Positions 34,505 to 41,722 of a stretch of DNA of 64,000 nt are shown in pieces. Where the stretch lies: positions 62,001 through 126,000 of the forward strand of contig SEFT01000002.1 of NCBI GenBank assembly GCA_004144175.1, given 5' to 3'. This DNA comes from Sphingobacteriales bacterium (GTDB taxonomy: Bacteria; Bacteroidota; Bacteroidia; Chitinophagales; Chitinophagaceae). Both the position numbers and the translations under genes were made by a program. Within the stretch, counting starts at the first letter, position 1. Each line of letters begins with the position of its first letter. The notes under the pieces were generated by a model. That model did no database searches and had not been told where the DNA came from. It was given only the letters and a program-made list of their open reading frames with translations.

Positions 34505-34512
34505 TATCTTTG
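34505..34512 (+). promoter_or_regulatory. Candidate -7 box of the cupin gene
   Basis: TATCTTTG, matching TAnnTTTG, 40 nt ahead of the ATG at 34553. Confidence 0.5.
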
Positions 34513-34552
34513 TACAATTCAAGAGAAAGTAATAACTGAAACGCAAACGACG

Positions 34553-35056
34553 ATGAAGACGGCAGCATACTGGATAGAAAAATTAGGCTTGGAGTCGCAC
34601 ATAGAAGGCGGGGCATTCAAAGAGATTTATCGGTCGGCACACATACTACCGCAATCTGCATTGACAACACAGCACCATGGCGACCGGAATACTATGACCT
34701 CTATATACTTTTTGCTGCAAGAGGGCGACTTTTCGGCGCTGCACTGTATAGCATCGGACGAAGTGTGGCATTTCTACGAAGGAGCGCCTTTGTGCATCTA
34801 TGAAATTACCACGGACGATATACTCGCAAAACATCTGCTGGGTAAGGATATAGAAGCAGGACAACAAATGGTAGTAATTATAAAAGCCGGCAGCTGGTTT
34901 GGCAGTCGTGTTGAAGCGACAGGCGGATATACGCTTTGTGGTTGCACGGTAGCGCCGGGGTTCGACTTTGCCGACTTTGAATTGGCGGACAGGGAAGCAT
35001 TATCAAAAGAGTACCCACAGTATGCCGGAATTATCGGAGAGATGACACGTGCATAA
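34553..35056 (+). CDS. Cupin domain protein (DUF985 family)
   Basis: 167 residues from MKTAAYWIEKLGLESHIEGGAFKEIYRS; the open frame begins much earlier but the DUF985 start is here. Single cupin barrel with EGGAFKEIYRS, STSIYFLLQEGDFSALH-like (here TSIYFLLQEGDFSALH), DEVWHFYEGAPLCIYEI and AGSWFGSRVEA...CTVAPGFDFADFEL. Members of this family are structurally known cupins without an assigned reaction. The conserved His and Glu could bind a metal. It is divergent from a lipoprotein gene. Confidence 0.9.
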   Translation: MKTAAYWIEKLGLESHIEGGAFKEIYRSAHILPQSALTTQHHGDRNTMTSIYFLLQEGDFSALHCIASDEVWHFYEGAPLCIYEITTDDILAKHLLGKDIEAGQQMVVIIKAGSWFGSRVEATGGYTLCGCTVAPGFDFADFELADREALSKEYPQYAGIIGEMTRA

Positions 35057-35097
35057 AGAGGAATAGTACTCCATATATTTCATCAGGTCAATTAAGC

Positions 35098-35661
35098 ATG
35101 GACTTAGATATAATCCTCAATCAGATATACGCATTACCCCGCGCCTCACGCGAGCTGATAAAGGCTTATGTCACGGAGGTAGTGTATCCTAAAGGCCATA
35201 TCATCATACACGCCAACAAGGTGGAGCGTCATGTATATTTCCTGAAATCGGGCATAGTAAGAGCTTATGCCGACCATGGTGACTCGCAGATAACATTCTG
35301 GATAGGCTCAGAAGGTGCGCCCGTTATTTCGATGAACAGCTATGTAAACAACCGCCCGGGATATGAGAGTATCGACTTGCTGGAAAATTGCACACTATAT
35401 ACCATTGCAATGCAAGACCTGCAACGCTTATTTTTACAAGATATACATATCGCGAACTGGGGCAGGAAGTTTGCCGAAAGTGAACTGATAAAAACGGAAG
35501 AACGGATGATATCGCGCCACCTGGGCACAGCCGTGGAGCGCTACAGGCGTTTCCTTTCTCAAAGCCCCGACCTGCTGCAAAGGGTGCCGCTCGGGTATAT
35601 TGCATCTTATCTCGGCATCACGCAAGTAAGCCTTAGCAGGATACGTGCGGAGATCAGGTAA
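35098..35661 (+). CDS. Crp/Fnr family transcriptional regulator
   Basis: 187 residues. N-terminal cyclic-nucleotide-binding-type fold (VVYPKGHIIIHANKVERHVYFLKSGIVRAYA, about residues 28-60) and a C-terminal helix-turn-helix (VPLGYIASYLGITQVSLSRIRAEIR, residues about 162-186). It lacks the N-terminal Cys cluster of Fnr and the canonical cAMP-binding Arg/Ser set is not evident, as in many Bacteroidota homologs that sense unknown signals. It sits 71 bp ahead of the SMR transporter gene on the same strand, which is the common context for a local regulator of efflux. Confidence 0.9.
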   Translation: MDLDIILNQIYALPRASRELIKAYVTEVVYPKGHIIIHANKVERHVYFLKSGIVRAYADHGDSQITFWIGSEGAPVISMNSYVNNRPGYESIDLLENCTLYTIAMQDLQRLFLQDIHIANWGRKFAESELIKTEERMISRHLGTAVERYRRFLSQSPDLLQRVPLGYIASYLGITQVSLSRIRAEIR

Positions 35662-35732
35662 CTCCTGCTTTTTATCATTTGTAAAAAAATGTCTGTCCCA
35701 GGTCTGCGACCTTTGGATCATAAATACGGATT

Positions 35733-36059
35733 ATGAATTGGCTATTACTGGTACTTGGCGGTCTTTTTGAGGTGGCATTTGCATTTTGCTTGGGCAAGGC
35801 AAAGACTACCGAAGGGTCAGCCACTTATGTGTGGTATGCAGCATTCCTTGCAGCGCTTGCAATGAGTATGGCGCTGCTGGTAAAGGCGACACAAACACTG
35901 CCTATCGGTACCGCCTATGCGGTATGGACAGGTATTGGTGCTGTAGGTACTGCATTGCTTGGTATCCTTGTATTTAATGATTCCGCAACATTCTGGCGTA
36001 TCTTCTTCCTGGTAACGCTCATTGGGTCTATCATTGGGCTCAAAGCAGTTAGCCATTAA
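35733..36059 (+). CDS. SMR family transporter, Gdx/SugE type
   Basis: 108 residues with four membrane helices. The Glu-containing first helix GLFEVAFAFCLGKAK, the LPIGTAYAVWTGIGAVGTALLGIL stretch and the closing GSIIGLKAVSH match Gdx/SugE (guanidinium/H+ exchangers) better than the multidrug EmrE/QacE subclass. The Glu13-equivalent is Glu13 in LLVLGGLFEV. It is preceded by a Crp/Fnr gene and its stop overlaps the convergent ORF by 4 nt. No guanidine riboswitch is visible in the 71-bp gap upstream. Confidence 0.9.
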   Translation: MNWLLLVLGGLFEVAFAFCLGKAKTTEGSATYVWYAAFLAALAMSMALLVKATQTLPIGTAYAVWTGIGAVGTALLGILVFNDSATFWRIFFLVTLIGSIIGLKAVSH

Positions 36060-36379
36060 TAACCCTGCAACAGCAACATCGCCTTTTGTGCGATGCCAAC
36101 ATTGTTTTGAACAACAAGCCGCTCCTCTATGGTTGCGTTATTGGTGTCGAGGATAGACTGAAACTCGGATACAGCTGCCAACAGCATTTCTGCCGACTTT
36201 TTAGCAATGCCAAGTATTAACAGGCAAATGCCTTTAGCTAATACCCTCTCGCTTGTTGCGGTATCGGAAGGGCAAGTATTAGAAGACTGGTGACTACTGA
36301 GCATTTGCTCGAAAAACGTAAGCTCGGATAGTGTATAGGTTAAGATGTCAGGATTGTGAAACATAAGTGCTGCTTTCAT
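36056..36379 (-). CDS. Small helical protein, unknown
   Basis: 107 residues from the ATG at 36379 (MKAALMFHNPDILTYTL); an earlier TTG exists. Mostly alpha-helical with LAKGICLLILGIAKKSAEMLLAAVSEF. No signal peptide, no recognised family. Upstream of its start lies the 48-bp repeat copy B. It is convergent with the SMR gene with a 4-nt stop overlap. Modest confidence that it is a real gene. Confidence 0.55.
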   Translation of the reverse strand: MKAALMFHNPDILTYTLSELTFFEQMLSSHQSSNTCPSDTATSERVLAKGICLLILGIAKKSAEMLLAAVSEFQSILDTNNATIEERLVVQNNVGIAQKAMLLLQGY

Positions 36380-36412
36380 ATGGTAAATGTACCCTGACGA
36401 AGCAGCACCGTA

Positions 36413-36460
36413 AAACAAGTGTTATAAAATCAGTAAATCCAGTGGCGAATCATTAAAACA
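36413..36460. repeat. 48-bp imperfect direct repeat, copy B
   Basis: Partner of 33906-33953. It lies 34 bp upstream of the ATG of the small minus-strand gene, so a regulatory role is possible. Confidence 0.65.
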
Positions 36461-36512
36461 AGATTGAAAAGCAATATCATCCCGTACAAATACCATTATA
36501 ATTAAGTTCCTG

Positions 36513-36520
36513 GGAACATC
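36513..36520. repeat. Target site duplication, left copy
   Basis: GGAACATC, identical to 37951-37958 and directly flanking the IS ends; 8 bp, as expected for ISL3-type transposition. Confidence 0.9.
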
Positions 36521-36588
36521 GGATCAAGCTAATATAATGTGGGAAGTTAATATGATGGATTTAGTTTTGTGCGGTAAAGCGTATAAAG

Positions 36589-36942
36589 TTGAGCGATAGT
36601 TATATGGCATTGGTATCTATGCTATTACCGGAAGGTATACTGGATTATTTTTATATAACAGAGGTGAAGGCAACCAAGGAGGGGTTTAGTATCTACCTGG
36701 AAGAGAAGAACGTACCGCCCGTGGAGTACAAGGCTGAACTGCTGCACTCCAAAGGGTTCTATCCGGAGGTGCGGGTTCAGGATTTTCCCATCCGTGGCCG
36801 TAAAGCCTACCTTCATGTAAAGCGGCGCAGATGGGAAGTGGTGTCGAGCGGACAAGCCGTAGCCAGGGACTGGACTGTAGTACAATCGGGGACTCGTATG
36901 ACCAAAGAGTTCGCCGCTTTTTTAAAAGGGATACTTGGATAA
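36589..36942 (+). CDS. ISAon1-family transposase N-terminal region protein
   Basis: 117 residues, TTG start at 36589 (an ATG follows at 36604). It matches the accessory N-terminal ORF of ISAon1-like elements: a predicted beta/alpha domain with MLLPEGILDYFYITEV, EEKNVPPVEYKAELLHSKGF, RGRKAYLHVKRRRW and a C-terminal MTKEFAAFLKGILG. The role is probably DNA-end recognition in partnership with the DDE protein; that is inference. Its last 8 bases overlap the transposase start (TTG at 36935), which is in the +1 frame. Confidence 0.85.
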   Translation: MSDSYMALVSMLLPEGILDYFYITEVKATKEGFSIYLEEKNVPPVEYKAELLHSKGFYPEVRVQDFPIRGRKAYLHVKRRRWEVVSSGQAVARDWTVVQSGTRMTKEFAAFLKGILG

Positions 36943-37926
36943 TCACCCTGTCAGTTGTTTTGCGCTTGGCCATTACTTTCAGGTAGAAGGAAAGCTGCTT
37001 CAGCAGCAATATAAAGATCATATCAGCGACTACAATGACTGGGACCAGAAAGACCATGCTGCCGATTGGATGCTGTTTAAAAAGAACTTAGGCCCCCGGC
37101 TGAGCATAGACGAGACAGCACTGTCCAATGGTGAGCTATATACGATAGTGACCAATAAGGATGCAAAGGGCAGAAAAGGCACACTGGTAGCTATGATCAA
37201 AGGCACTGCCACCCAAAATATCACAGAGGTACTGGAGCGTATACCACAATCAGTACGCAACAGGGTTGAGGAAGTAACCCTGGATATGGCTGCATCCATG
37301 ATCTCTGCTGTCAGAAGAGCTTTCCCTAAAGCACACACCAGGTAACAGACAGGTTCCATGTACAGAAGCTGGCATCTGATGGAGTGCAGGAACTGAGAAT
37401 AAAATACCGCTGGCAGGCGCTCGATGAAGAAAATGAGCAGATAGCCAAAGCAAAAGCAAAAGAAGAAAAAAGCAGCTATACCCCTGAAGTGCTGGCTAAT
37501 GGAGATACAGTAAAACAACTGCTGGCCAGGAGCCGCTACCTGCTGTTCAAACACAAAAGCAAATGGAGTCCCTCACAACTCCAAAGAGCTGTATTGCTTT
37601 TTGAGCGATATCCGTCCCTTAGTAAAGCATATGATCTGAGCCAGAGGCTCTCGGATATCTTCCGGGTCTGTAAGAGCAAAGAACATGCTTTTAAGAAGCT
37701 GGCCGTATGGTACAATGAAGTAGAAGAAAGCAAAATAGAATCATTCCGAACCGTATCCAGATCTATACAAACACATTACCTATCCATACTTAATTTCTTT
37801 ATCAGCAGGAGCACTAATGCATCAGCAGAATCATTCAATGCCAAGGTCAAAGCATTCAGGGCTACTTTCAGAGGAGTAAGAGATACAGCCTTCTTCCTGT
37901 TCAGATTAGCTAACATTTATGCCTAA
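36935..37926 (+). pseudogene. ISAon1-family DDE transposase, frameshifted
   Basis: The first part (36935-37345) carries CFALGHYFQVEGKLL, LSIDETALSNGELYTIV (first catalytic Asp) and VTLDMAASM (second Asp), then runs into TAA. From about 37333 a different frame continues with TDRFHVQKLASDG and ends with NASAESFNAKVKAFRATFRGVRD (catalytic Glu) and LANIYA. Comparing the frames, one base is missing around 37330-37340 (AAAGCACACACC; an extra A restores KATHQVTDRFHV). The catalytic Glu is therefore cut off from the two Asp residues. A sequencing error would have the same effect. Confidence 0.9.
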
Positions 37927-37950
37927 TCCCACAACTCTTCAACTTGATCC

Positions 37951-37958
37951 GGAACATC
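37951..37958. repeat. Target site duplication, right copy
   Basis: GGAACATC, identical to 36513-36520. Confidence 0.9.
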
Positions 37959-38009
37959 TTCACCGCTACATTTGAAATGGATATCAATCTTGGAACCGAA
38001 AATATGCAG

Positions 38010-38044
38010 AAATGAAAAAGGCCCTGAAATATCAGGACCTTTTC
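38010..38044 (-). terminator. Terminator downstream of tRNA-Arg
   Basis: Read on the minus strand, AAAAGGTCCTGA pairs with TCAGGGCCTTTT across a short loop (11 of 12 bp) and is followed by T and a purine. It ends the tRNA transcript 1-2 bases after the mature 3' end. Confidence 0.7.
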
Positions 38045-38045
38045 G

Positions 38046-38119
38046 TGACCTCGTCAGGATTCAAACCTGAAACCTTCTCATCCGTAGTGAGATGCTCTAT
38101 TCAGTTGAGCTACGAAGCC
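38046..38119 (-). tRNA. tRNA-Arg(ACG)
   Basis: 74 nt on the minus strand without CCA. Acceptor stem GGCTTCG pairs with CGAGGTC (two G-T pairs) plus discriminator A; D-arm GCTC...GAGC; anticodon stem TCTCA/TGAGA with loop CTACGGA, anticodon ACG; T-arm TCAGG-TTTGAAT-CCTGA. The wobble A would be edited to inosine by TadA, as for other bacterial ACG tRNA-Arg. It lies 87 bp from the IS target duplication. Confidence 0.93.
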
Positions 38120-38247
38120 ATTCCCTCGATTGGGATTGCAAAGATAGGCAAAGTCTGTAAAAGAACAAGTACTTGCTTAAAAAAATTTATTGCCGTTCTG
38201 CTATCTGCCTGTTTATAGGTATTTTGGCGCGGTCAGCAGGCTTGTAT

Positions 38248-38721
38248 ATGCATATAGAAATATGGAGTATCGGTAAGGAGAACGATAAGTATATCGAAGA
38301 AGGTATTCAATATTACTTTAAGAAAACCAGCCCATATAACAGCGTTGAACTGGTGCTGATGCAACTGCCCAAAAAGCTGGCAACTACAGATGCCGACCGT
38401 ACCAAGGCTTTGGAAGAAGAAATGATACTAAAGCGCCTGCAACCACACCACTACCTCATTTTGCTCGACGAGCGTGGTAAGCAACTGACAAGCCCCCAAT
38501 GGGCGCAACAGTTTCAGCAGGCGATGAACCAGGGCACAAAGACACTGGTACTGCTGATAGGTGGCGCATTCGGTGCAACCGATACGATACGTAAACAAGC
38601 CAGGCAGGTTTGGAGCCTTTCGCCACTGGTATTTCCACATCAGCTGGTGCGGCTGATACTGGCCGAGCAGGTGTACAGGGCATTCAGTATTTTGAATAAT
38701 TCCCCGTATCATCATTCATAA
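38248..38721 (+). CDS. rlmH: 23S rRNA (pseudouridine1915-N3)-methyltransferase
   Basis: 157 residues, the family norm, from MHIEIWSIGKENDKYIEEGIQYY at 38248; the frame extends upstream but is not conserved. SPOUT-class enzyme with LLDERGKQLTSPQWA and TLVLLIGGAFGATDTIRKQA (trefoil-knot SAM site) and a C-terminal LSPLVFPHQLVRLILAEQVYRAFSI. It modifies helix 69 of the 50S subunit. It stands alone beside the rhomboid gene, 35 bp upstream of it. Confidence 0.96.
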   Translation: MHIEIWSIGKENDKYIEEGIQYYFKKTSPYNSVELVLMQLPKKLATTDADRTKALEEEMILKRLQPHHYLILLDERGKQLTSPQWAQQFQQAMNQGTKTLVLLIGGAFGATDTIRKQARQVWSLSPLVFPHQLVRLILAEQVYRAFSILNNSPYHHS

Positions 38722-38756
38722 TCAACTATATTCGCCATTTAAGAATAAAACAGTAA

Positions 38757-39371
38757 ATGAGTTTTACGCTGATCATAGTTATTGTGACCGTGCTGGTGTC
38801 TGCACTGGCATTTCGCAATGACGAGCTATATACTAAGCTGATACTGTGGCCGAGAAGAATGGACAACCCGGGCGAGTATTATAGGTTGCTTACATCCGGC
38901 TTTATCCATGCCGACTGGATGCACCTGATATTCAACATGTTCGCGCTATTCATCTTCGGGCAAACAGTAGAAGGCGCTTTTGAATCTGTAGGCTTGGGGC
39001 AGATGTTTTTCCTCATTATGTACCTTACCGGTATAGTAGCAGCTTCACTACCCTCCTTTATCAAGAACCGTAACAATAGTTATTATCGTTCTCTTGGTGC
39101 CTCCGGTGGCGTAGCAGCAGTGCTATTTTCGTTTGTATATTTTATGCCCTGGGCTACTATATATGTATGGTTCATACCTATGCCGGGTATTGTCGCTGCA
39201 ATAGCCTATGTGGCCTATTCAGCCTACATGTCGCGCAGGGGCGGCGATAATGTAAACCATGATGCACACCTTTGGGGCGCAGTATATGGTTTTGTATTTA
39301 CGCTGCTATTCTCACCCGACCACGGAAGCTTTTTCTTAGAGCAGTTGAAGCACCCGAGTTTTAGTTTTTAA
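38757..39371 (+). CDS. Rhomboid family intramembrane serine protease
   Basis: 204 residues with six membrane helices. The catalytic Ser is in SLGASGGVAAVLF (G-x-S-G, about residue 116), the helix-2 H-x-x-x-N motif HLIFNMFALFIFG (about residues 58-70) and the catalytic His in HLWGAVYGF (about residue 169). Substrates are unknown. The 3' end overlaps the convergent tilS gene by 11 bp. Confidence 0.92.
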   Translation: MSFTLIIVIVTVLVSALAFRNDELYTKLILWPRRMDNPGEYYRLLTSGFIHADWMHLIFNMFALFIFGQTVEGAFESVGLGQMFFLIMYLTGIVAASLPSFIKNRNNSYYRSLGASGGVAAVLFSFVYFMPWATIYVWFIPMPGIVAAIAYVAYSAYMSRRGGDNVNHDAHLWGAVYGFVFTLLFSPDHGSFFLEQLKHPSFSF

Positions 39372-40692
39372 GTGTTACGCGCAGCACCTCCTGCGTATGG
39401 TCTGTTATCTTGAACCGCTCATCGAGGCGCATGCCTGCAACCCAAGCTATACGCTTGTCGCTTTCCAGCACCCATGCACGTTCTTTTTCGTGTATTGGCA
39501 CCTTCTGGTCTATAAAGTAGCGGCTTATCTTTTTCTTCTTCATGCCCATGCCCAGCGGATAGAAATAGTCGCCGATGCGCCATTTGCGCAGCACCAGCGG
39601 TAGTACTACCCGCTTCATGTCTATGAGCGCAATAGTATTATCAGCAATTATCTTTTCAGGCTTCTTTTCAATCGAGAAATGGAATTTATGATGCTCAGTC
39701 TCTATTGTACAGGGAAAACCTTCTATCAGTATCAGATCGGCTTGCTGCGCGGGTACAGTTGTAATGATAAGAAAATTGCGGTTGCGGATGATGCGGTGCG
39801 ATGGTGAGCTGATGTAATGCCCGCTCTCCGAATCCATCAACTGCAATATATGTGGCACCTGTGCCGATGTAAAGCCAAATGGCGAACAAAGCTCATAGCA
39901 AATGGTGTTCAGTGGCTTGCGGTGTTTCAGTTTCAATACCGGTATATAGTAATCGCTGCCCCGCTTTTCCAGCAGCTTTTTTCGTTCTTCTTCTATTGCT
40001 CTCTTATACAATACTTCTGCCTCAGCAAAGCGGCTGATGCTGTCGCTGAGCTGCTGTACTACGTTTGGGAAGTGTTTGTCGATTGCGGGAATCAGGTTTA
40101 GGCGCACAGCATTGCGCAGGTAGTCATCCTTGGTATTAGATGCGTCTTCGCGCCAGGTTATATTTTCAGCCTGTGCATATTCCAGCACTTCTTGCTTCGC
40201 TGCAAAAAGTAACGGGCGGATGATGCGATCATTCTGTACCGGTATTCCATGCAGGCCGGCCATGCCTGTGCCTTTAAAGAGGTTCATCAGCAGCGTTTCG
40301 GCATTGTCGTTGGCATGGTGTGCTGTGGCGAGCCGGGCATACTTATGCTCTTCGCAGATGCTATCTAGCCAATCGTAACGGAGTATACGGGCGGTCTCCT
40401 GTATACCCTTCTTCCATTCTTCACTTTTCAGTTGCGTATCGAAGCGGATGTAATGAAACGACACACCATGCTGCTGCGCCCAGCTGCGCACCAGTTCCTC
40501 GTCTCCATCGGCCTCGGCACCACGAAGCTGGAAGTTGCAATGTGCAATGGCAAACTTCAGCCCTGCCTTTAGGAACAGGTGAGCCATTGCCATAGAGTCT
40601 ACCCCGCCACTTACAGCAAGTAATGTAGTTTGGTCGTCGGCAGCAAAGGCTTTTTCTGCCCAGTTTTTCTTAAATCTCTGTAACAGTTCCAT
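39361..40692 (-). CDS. tilS: tRNA(Ile)-lysidine synthetase
   Basis: 443 residues; converts the wobble cytidine of tRNA-Ile(CAU) to lysidine, an essential step. P-loop of the N-type ATPase SGGVDSMAMAH at residues 28-38, AIAHCNFQLRGAEADGDEELV, ATAHHANDNAETLLMNLFKGTGMAGLHGI, then the linker with EDASNTKDDYLRNAVRLNLIP and the C-terminal TilS domains. It follows the TPR gene by 3 bp on the minus strand and converges on rhomboid with an 11-bp overlap. Confidence 0.95.
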   Translation of the reverse strand: MELLQRFKKNWAEKAFAADDQTTLLAVSGGVDSMAMAHLFLKAGLKFAIAHCNFQLRGAEADGDEELVRSWAQQHGVSFHYIRFDTQLKSEEWKKGIQETARILRYDWLDSICEEHKYARLATAHHANDNAETLLMNLFKGTGMAGLHGIPVQNDRIIRPLLFAAKQEVLEYAQAENITWREDASNTKDDYLRNAVRLNLIPAIDKHFPNVVQQLSDSISRFAEAEVLYKRAIEEERKKLLEKRGSDYYIPVLKLKHRKPLNTICYELCSPFGFTSAQVPHILQLMDSESGHYISSPSHRIIRNRNFLIITTVPAQQADLILIEGFPCTIETEHHKFHFSIEKKPEKIIADNTIALIDMKRVVLPLVLRKWRIGDYFYPLGMGMKKKKISRYFIDQKVPIHEKERAWVLESDKRIAWVAGMRLDERFKITDHTQEVLRVTLKN

Positions 40693-40695
40693 GCT

Positions 40696-41010
40696 TTAGT
40701 ATACCAGGTCTTCGTAGGCCGATTGCAGCTCGCTGTAGCTGTGCATATCGTTAGCGGCTTTAGCAGCTTTCATACCTTCCTCATAGGTATGTATGGCCTC
40801 CCCTTGGTCGCCGATGCGTTCGAACAGCTTAGCCAAATGGTAGTAGGTAGCTACGTATGCCGGGTCGGTCTCCATGTTGTGCTCAAACAGCTTCTGCGCT
40901 TCTTTATCATCACCCAGCTTTACATATTCGAGGGCAAGGGCATGATTCAGGAAGCAGTCATTAGGACTGTCTTTGAGGAACGCTTTAAGCTTGTCTATTC
41001 TTTCGTTCAT
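40696..41010 (-). CDS. Small TPR protein
   Basis: 104 residues, two to three tetratricopeptide-like helical hairpins (LNHALALEYVKLGDDKEAQKLFEHN and YHLAKLFERIGDQGEAIHTYEEGM). No signal peptide. It starts the minus-strand pair with tilS, 3 bp ahead of it, and may be an unrelated scaffold protein. Role unknown. Confidence 0.85.
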   Translation of the reverse strand: MNERIDKLKAFLKDSPNDCFLNHALALEYVKLGDDKEAQKLFEHNMETDPAYVATYYHLAKLFERIGDQGEAIHTYEEGMKAAKAANDMHSYSELQSAYEDLVY

Positions 41011-41144
41011 AAAACGGATTCGTTAGCGCAAAAATAGCTTTAAGTAGAGAAGATTTGTCACCTCATCAAAAACAGAAATCAGAATACAGCATCTGTAAAA
41101 CGCCTAGCTACTCTTTATAGACATTCTTATATTTTAGCTCTGTT

Positions 41145-41675
41145 ATGGACCTAAATAATATCCTGGCCAATTATAACCGGCACACGCAGGAATGGCTGGC
41201 TGCGCTGGATCAGTATGATGCACAGTCATTTATTCGCAAACCCGCCGATGATGAATGGAGTATAGCCCAGGTATACGACCACTTGGCAGCAGTTACTGAT
41301 AAGTGTGTGGCCAATGTACTGGCCTGCATTAATGGCAAAGGCGAAACAGGCCATAGCGGCATCGGCCCGGCTATATTCAGCATGGTGGGCTCCTTCCCAC
41401 CTGTGAAGCTGAAAATAAAGAAGATACCCGCAGGCATGGATAAGGTATATAATCCGCAGCAGATAGACAACGCCACTGCACGAAAACAACTGGAAGCAGC
41501 CTTGAAACAGATGCGAAATGTATTACCCGAAGTATCGATGGCCAAAAAGGATCAGCGGGTAGCCCACTGGGCAGGCGGTTGGTTCAATGCAAAGCAGTGG
41601 TACCATAGCGCCGAAATGCACATGAAACATCATTTCATGCAGAAGAAAAGAATCGATAAGTTGTTGAGTAAATAG
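41145..41675 (+). CDS. DinB family protein
   Basis: 176 residues of the DinB/YfiT four-helix-bundle superfamily, whose members use a metal-binding His triad in thiol transfer reactions. It has NRHTQEWLAALDQYDAQSFIRKPADDEWSIAQVYDHLAAVTDK near the start and HSAEMHMKHHFMQKKRID near the end, giving candidate metal His residues. Reaction unknown. It is monocistronic, followed by a 13-bp bidirectional hairpin. Confidence 0.88.
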   Translation: MDLNNILANYNRHTQEWLAALDQYDAQSFIRKPADDEWSIAQVYDHLAAVTDKCVANVLACINGKGETGHSGIGPAIFSMVGSFPPVKLKIKKIPAGMDKVYNPQQIDNATARKQLEAALKQMRNVLPEVSMAKKDQRVAHWAGGWFNAKQWYHSAEMHMKHHFMQKKRIDKLLSK

Positions 41676-41703
41676 AGAGACCCGCCGTTTGGCGGGTCTC
41701 TCT
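41674..41703. terminator. Bidirectional intrinsic terminator
   Basis: Perfect 13-bp stem (41674-41686 with 41691-41703), GTTT loop, between convergent genes. Confidence 0.85.
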
Positions 41704-41722
41704 ATTTACAATGTTTAGCAGC

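Larger units (their letters stand above)
36521..37950 (+). mobile_element. ISAon1-like insertion sequence, 1430 bp
   Basis: The ends are 24-bp imperfect inverted repeats, left 36521-36544 and right 37927-37950 (both start GGATCAAG and finish TGTGGGA inward; 17 of 24 match). Perfect 8-bp direct repeats GGAACATC flank the ends. Inside are a short ORF (N-terminal region) and a DDE transposase, the two-ORF layout of ISAon1-like elements. The right repeat begins at the base after the transposase stop. The insertion is intergenic. The intact duplication suggests a fairly recent insertion, while the transposase is frameshifted and so the element should not move by itself. Confidence 0.93.

Noticed and set aside
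35662-35732. Guanidine riboswitch ahead of the SMR gene
   Set aside because: The 71-bp gap is short and shows no recognisable riboswitch fold by eye; a covariance search would settle it.
36926-36942. Programmed frameshift joining the two IS ORFs
   Set aside because: The 8-bp overlap would need a +1 shift and no clear slippery heptamer is present; a TTG start for the second ORF is simpler and fits the two-ORF layout of this IS type.
37951-38119. tRNA-Arg as an attachment site for an island
   Set aside because: The element beside it is an IS with its own 8-bp duplication; no integrase and no duplicated tRNA 3' end were found.
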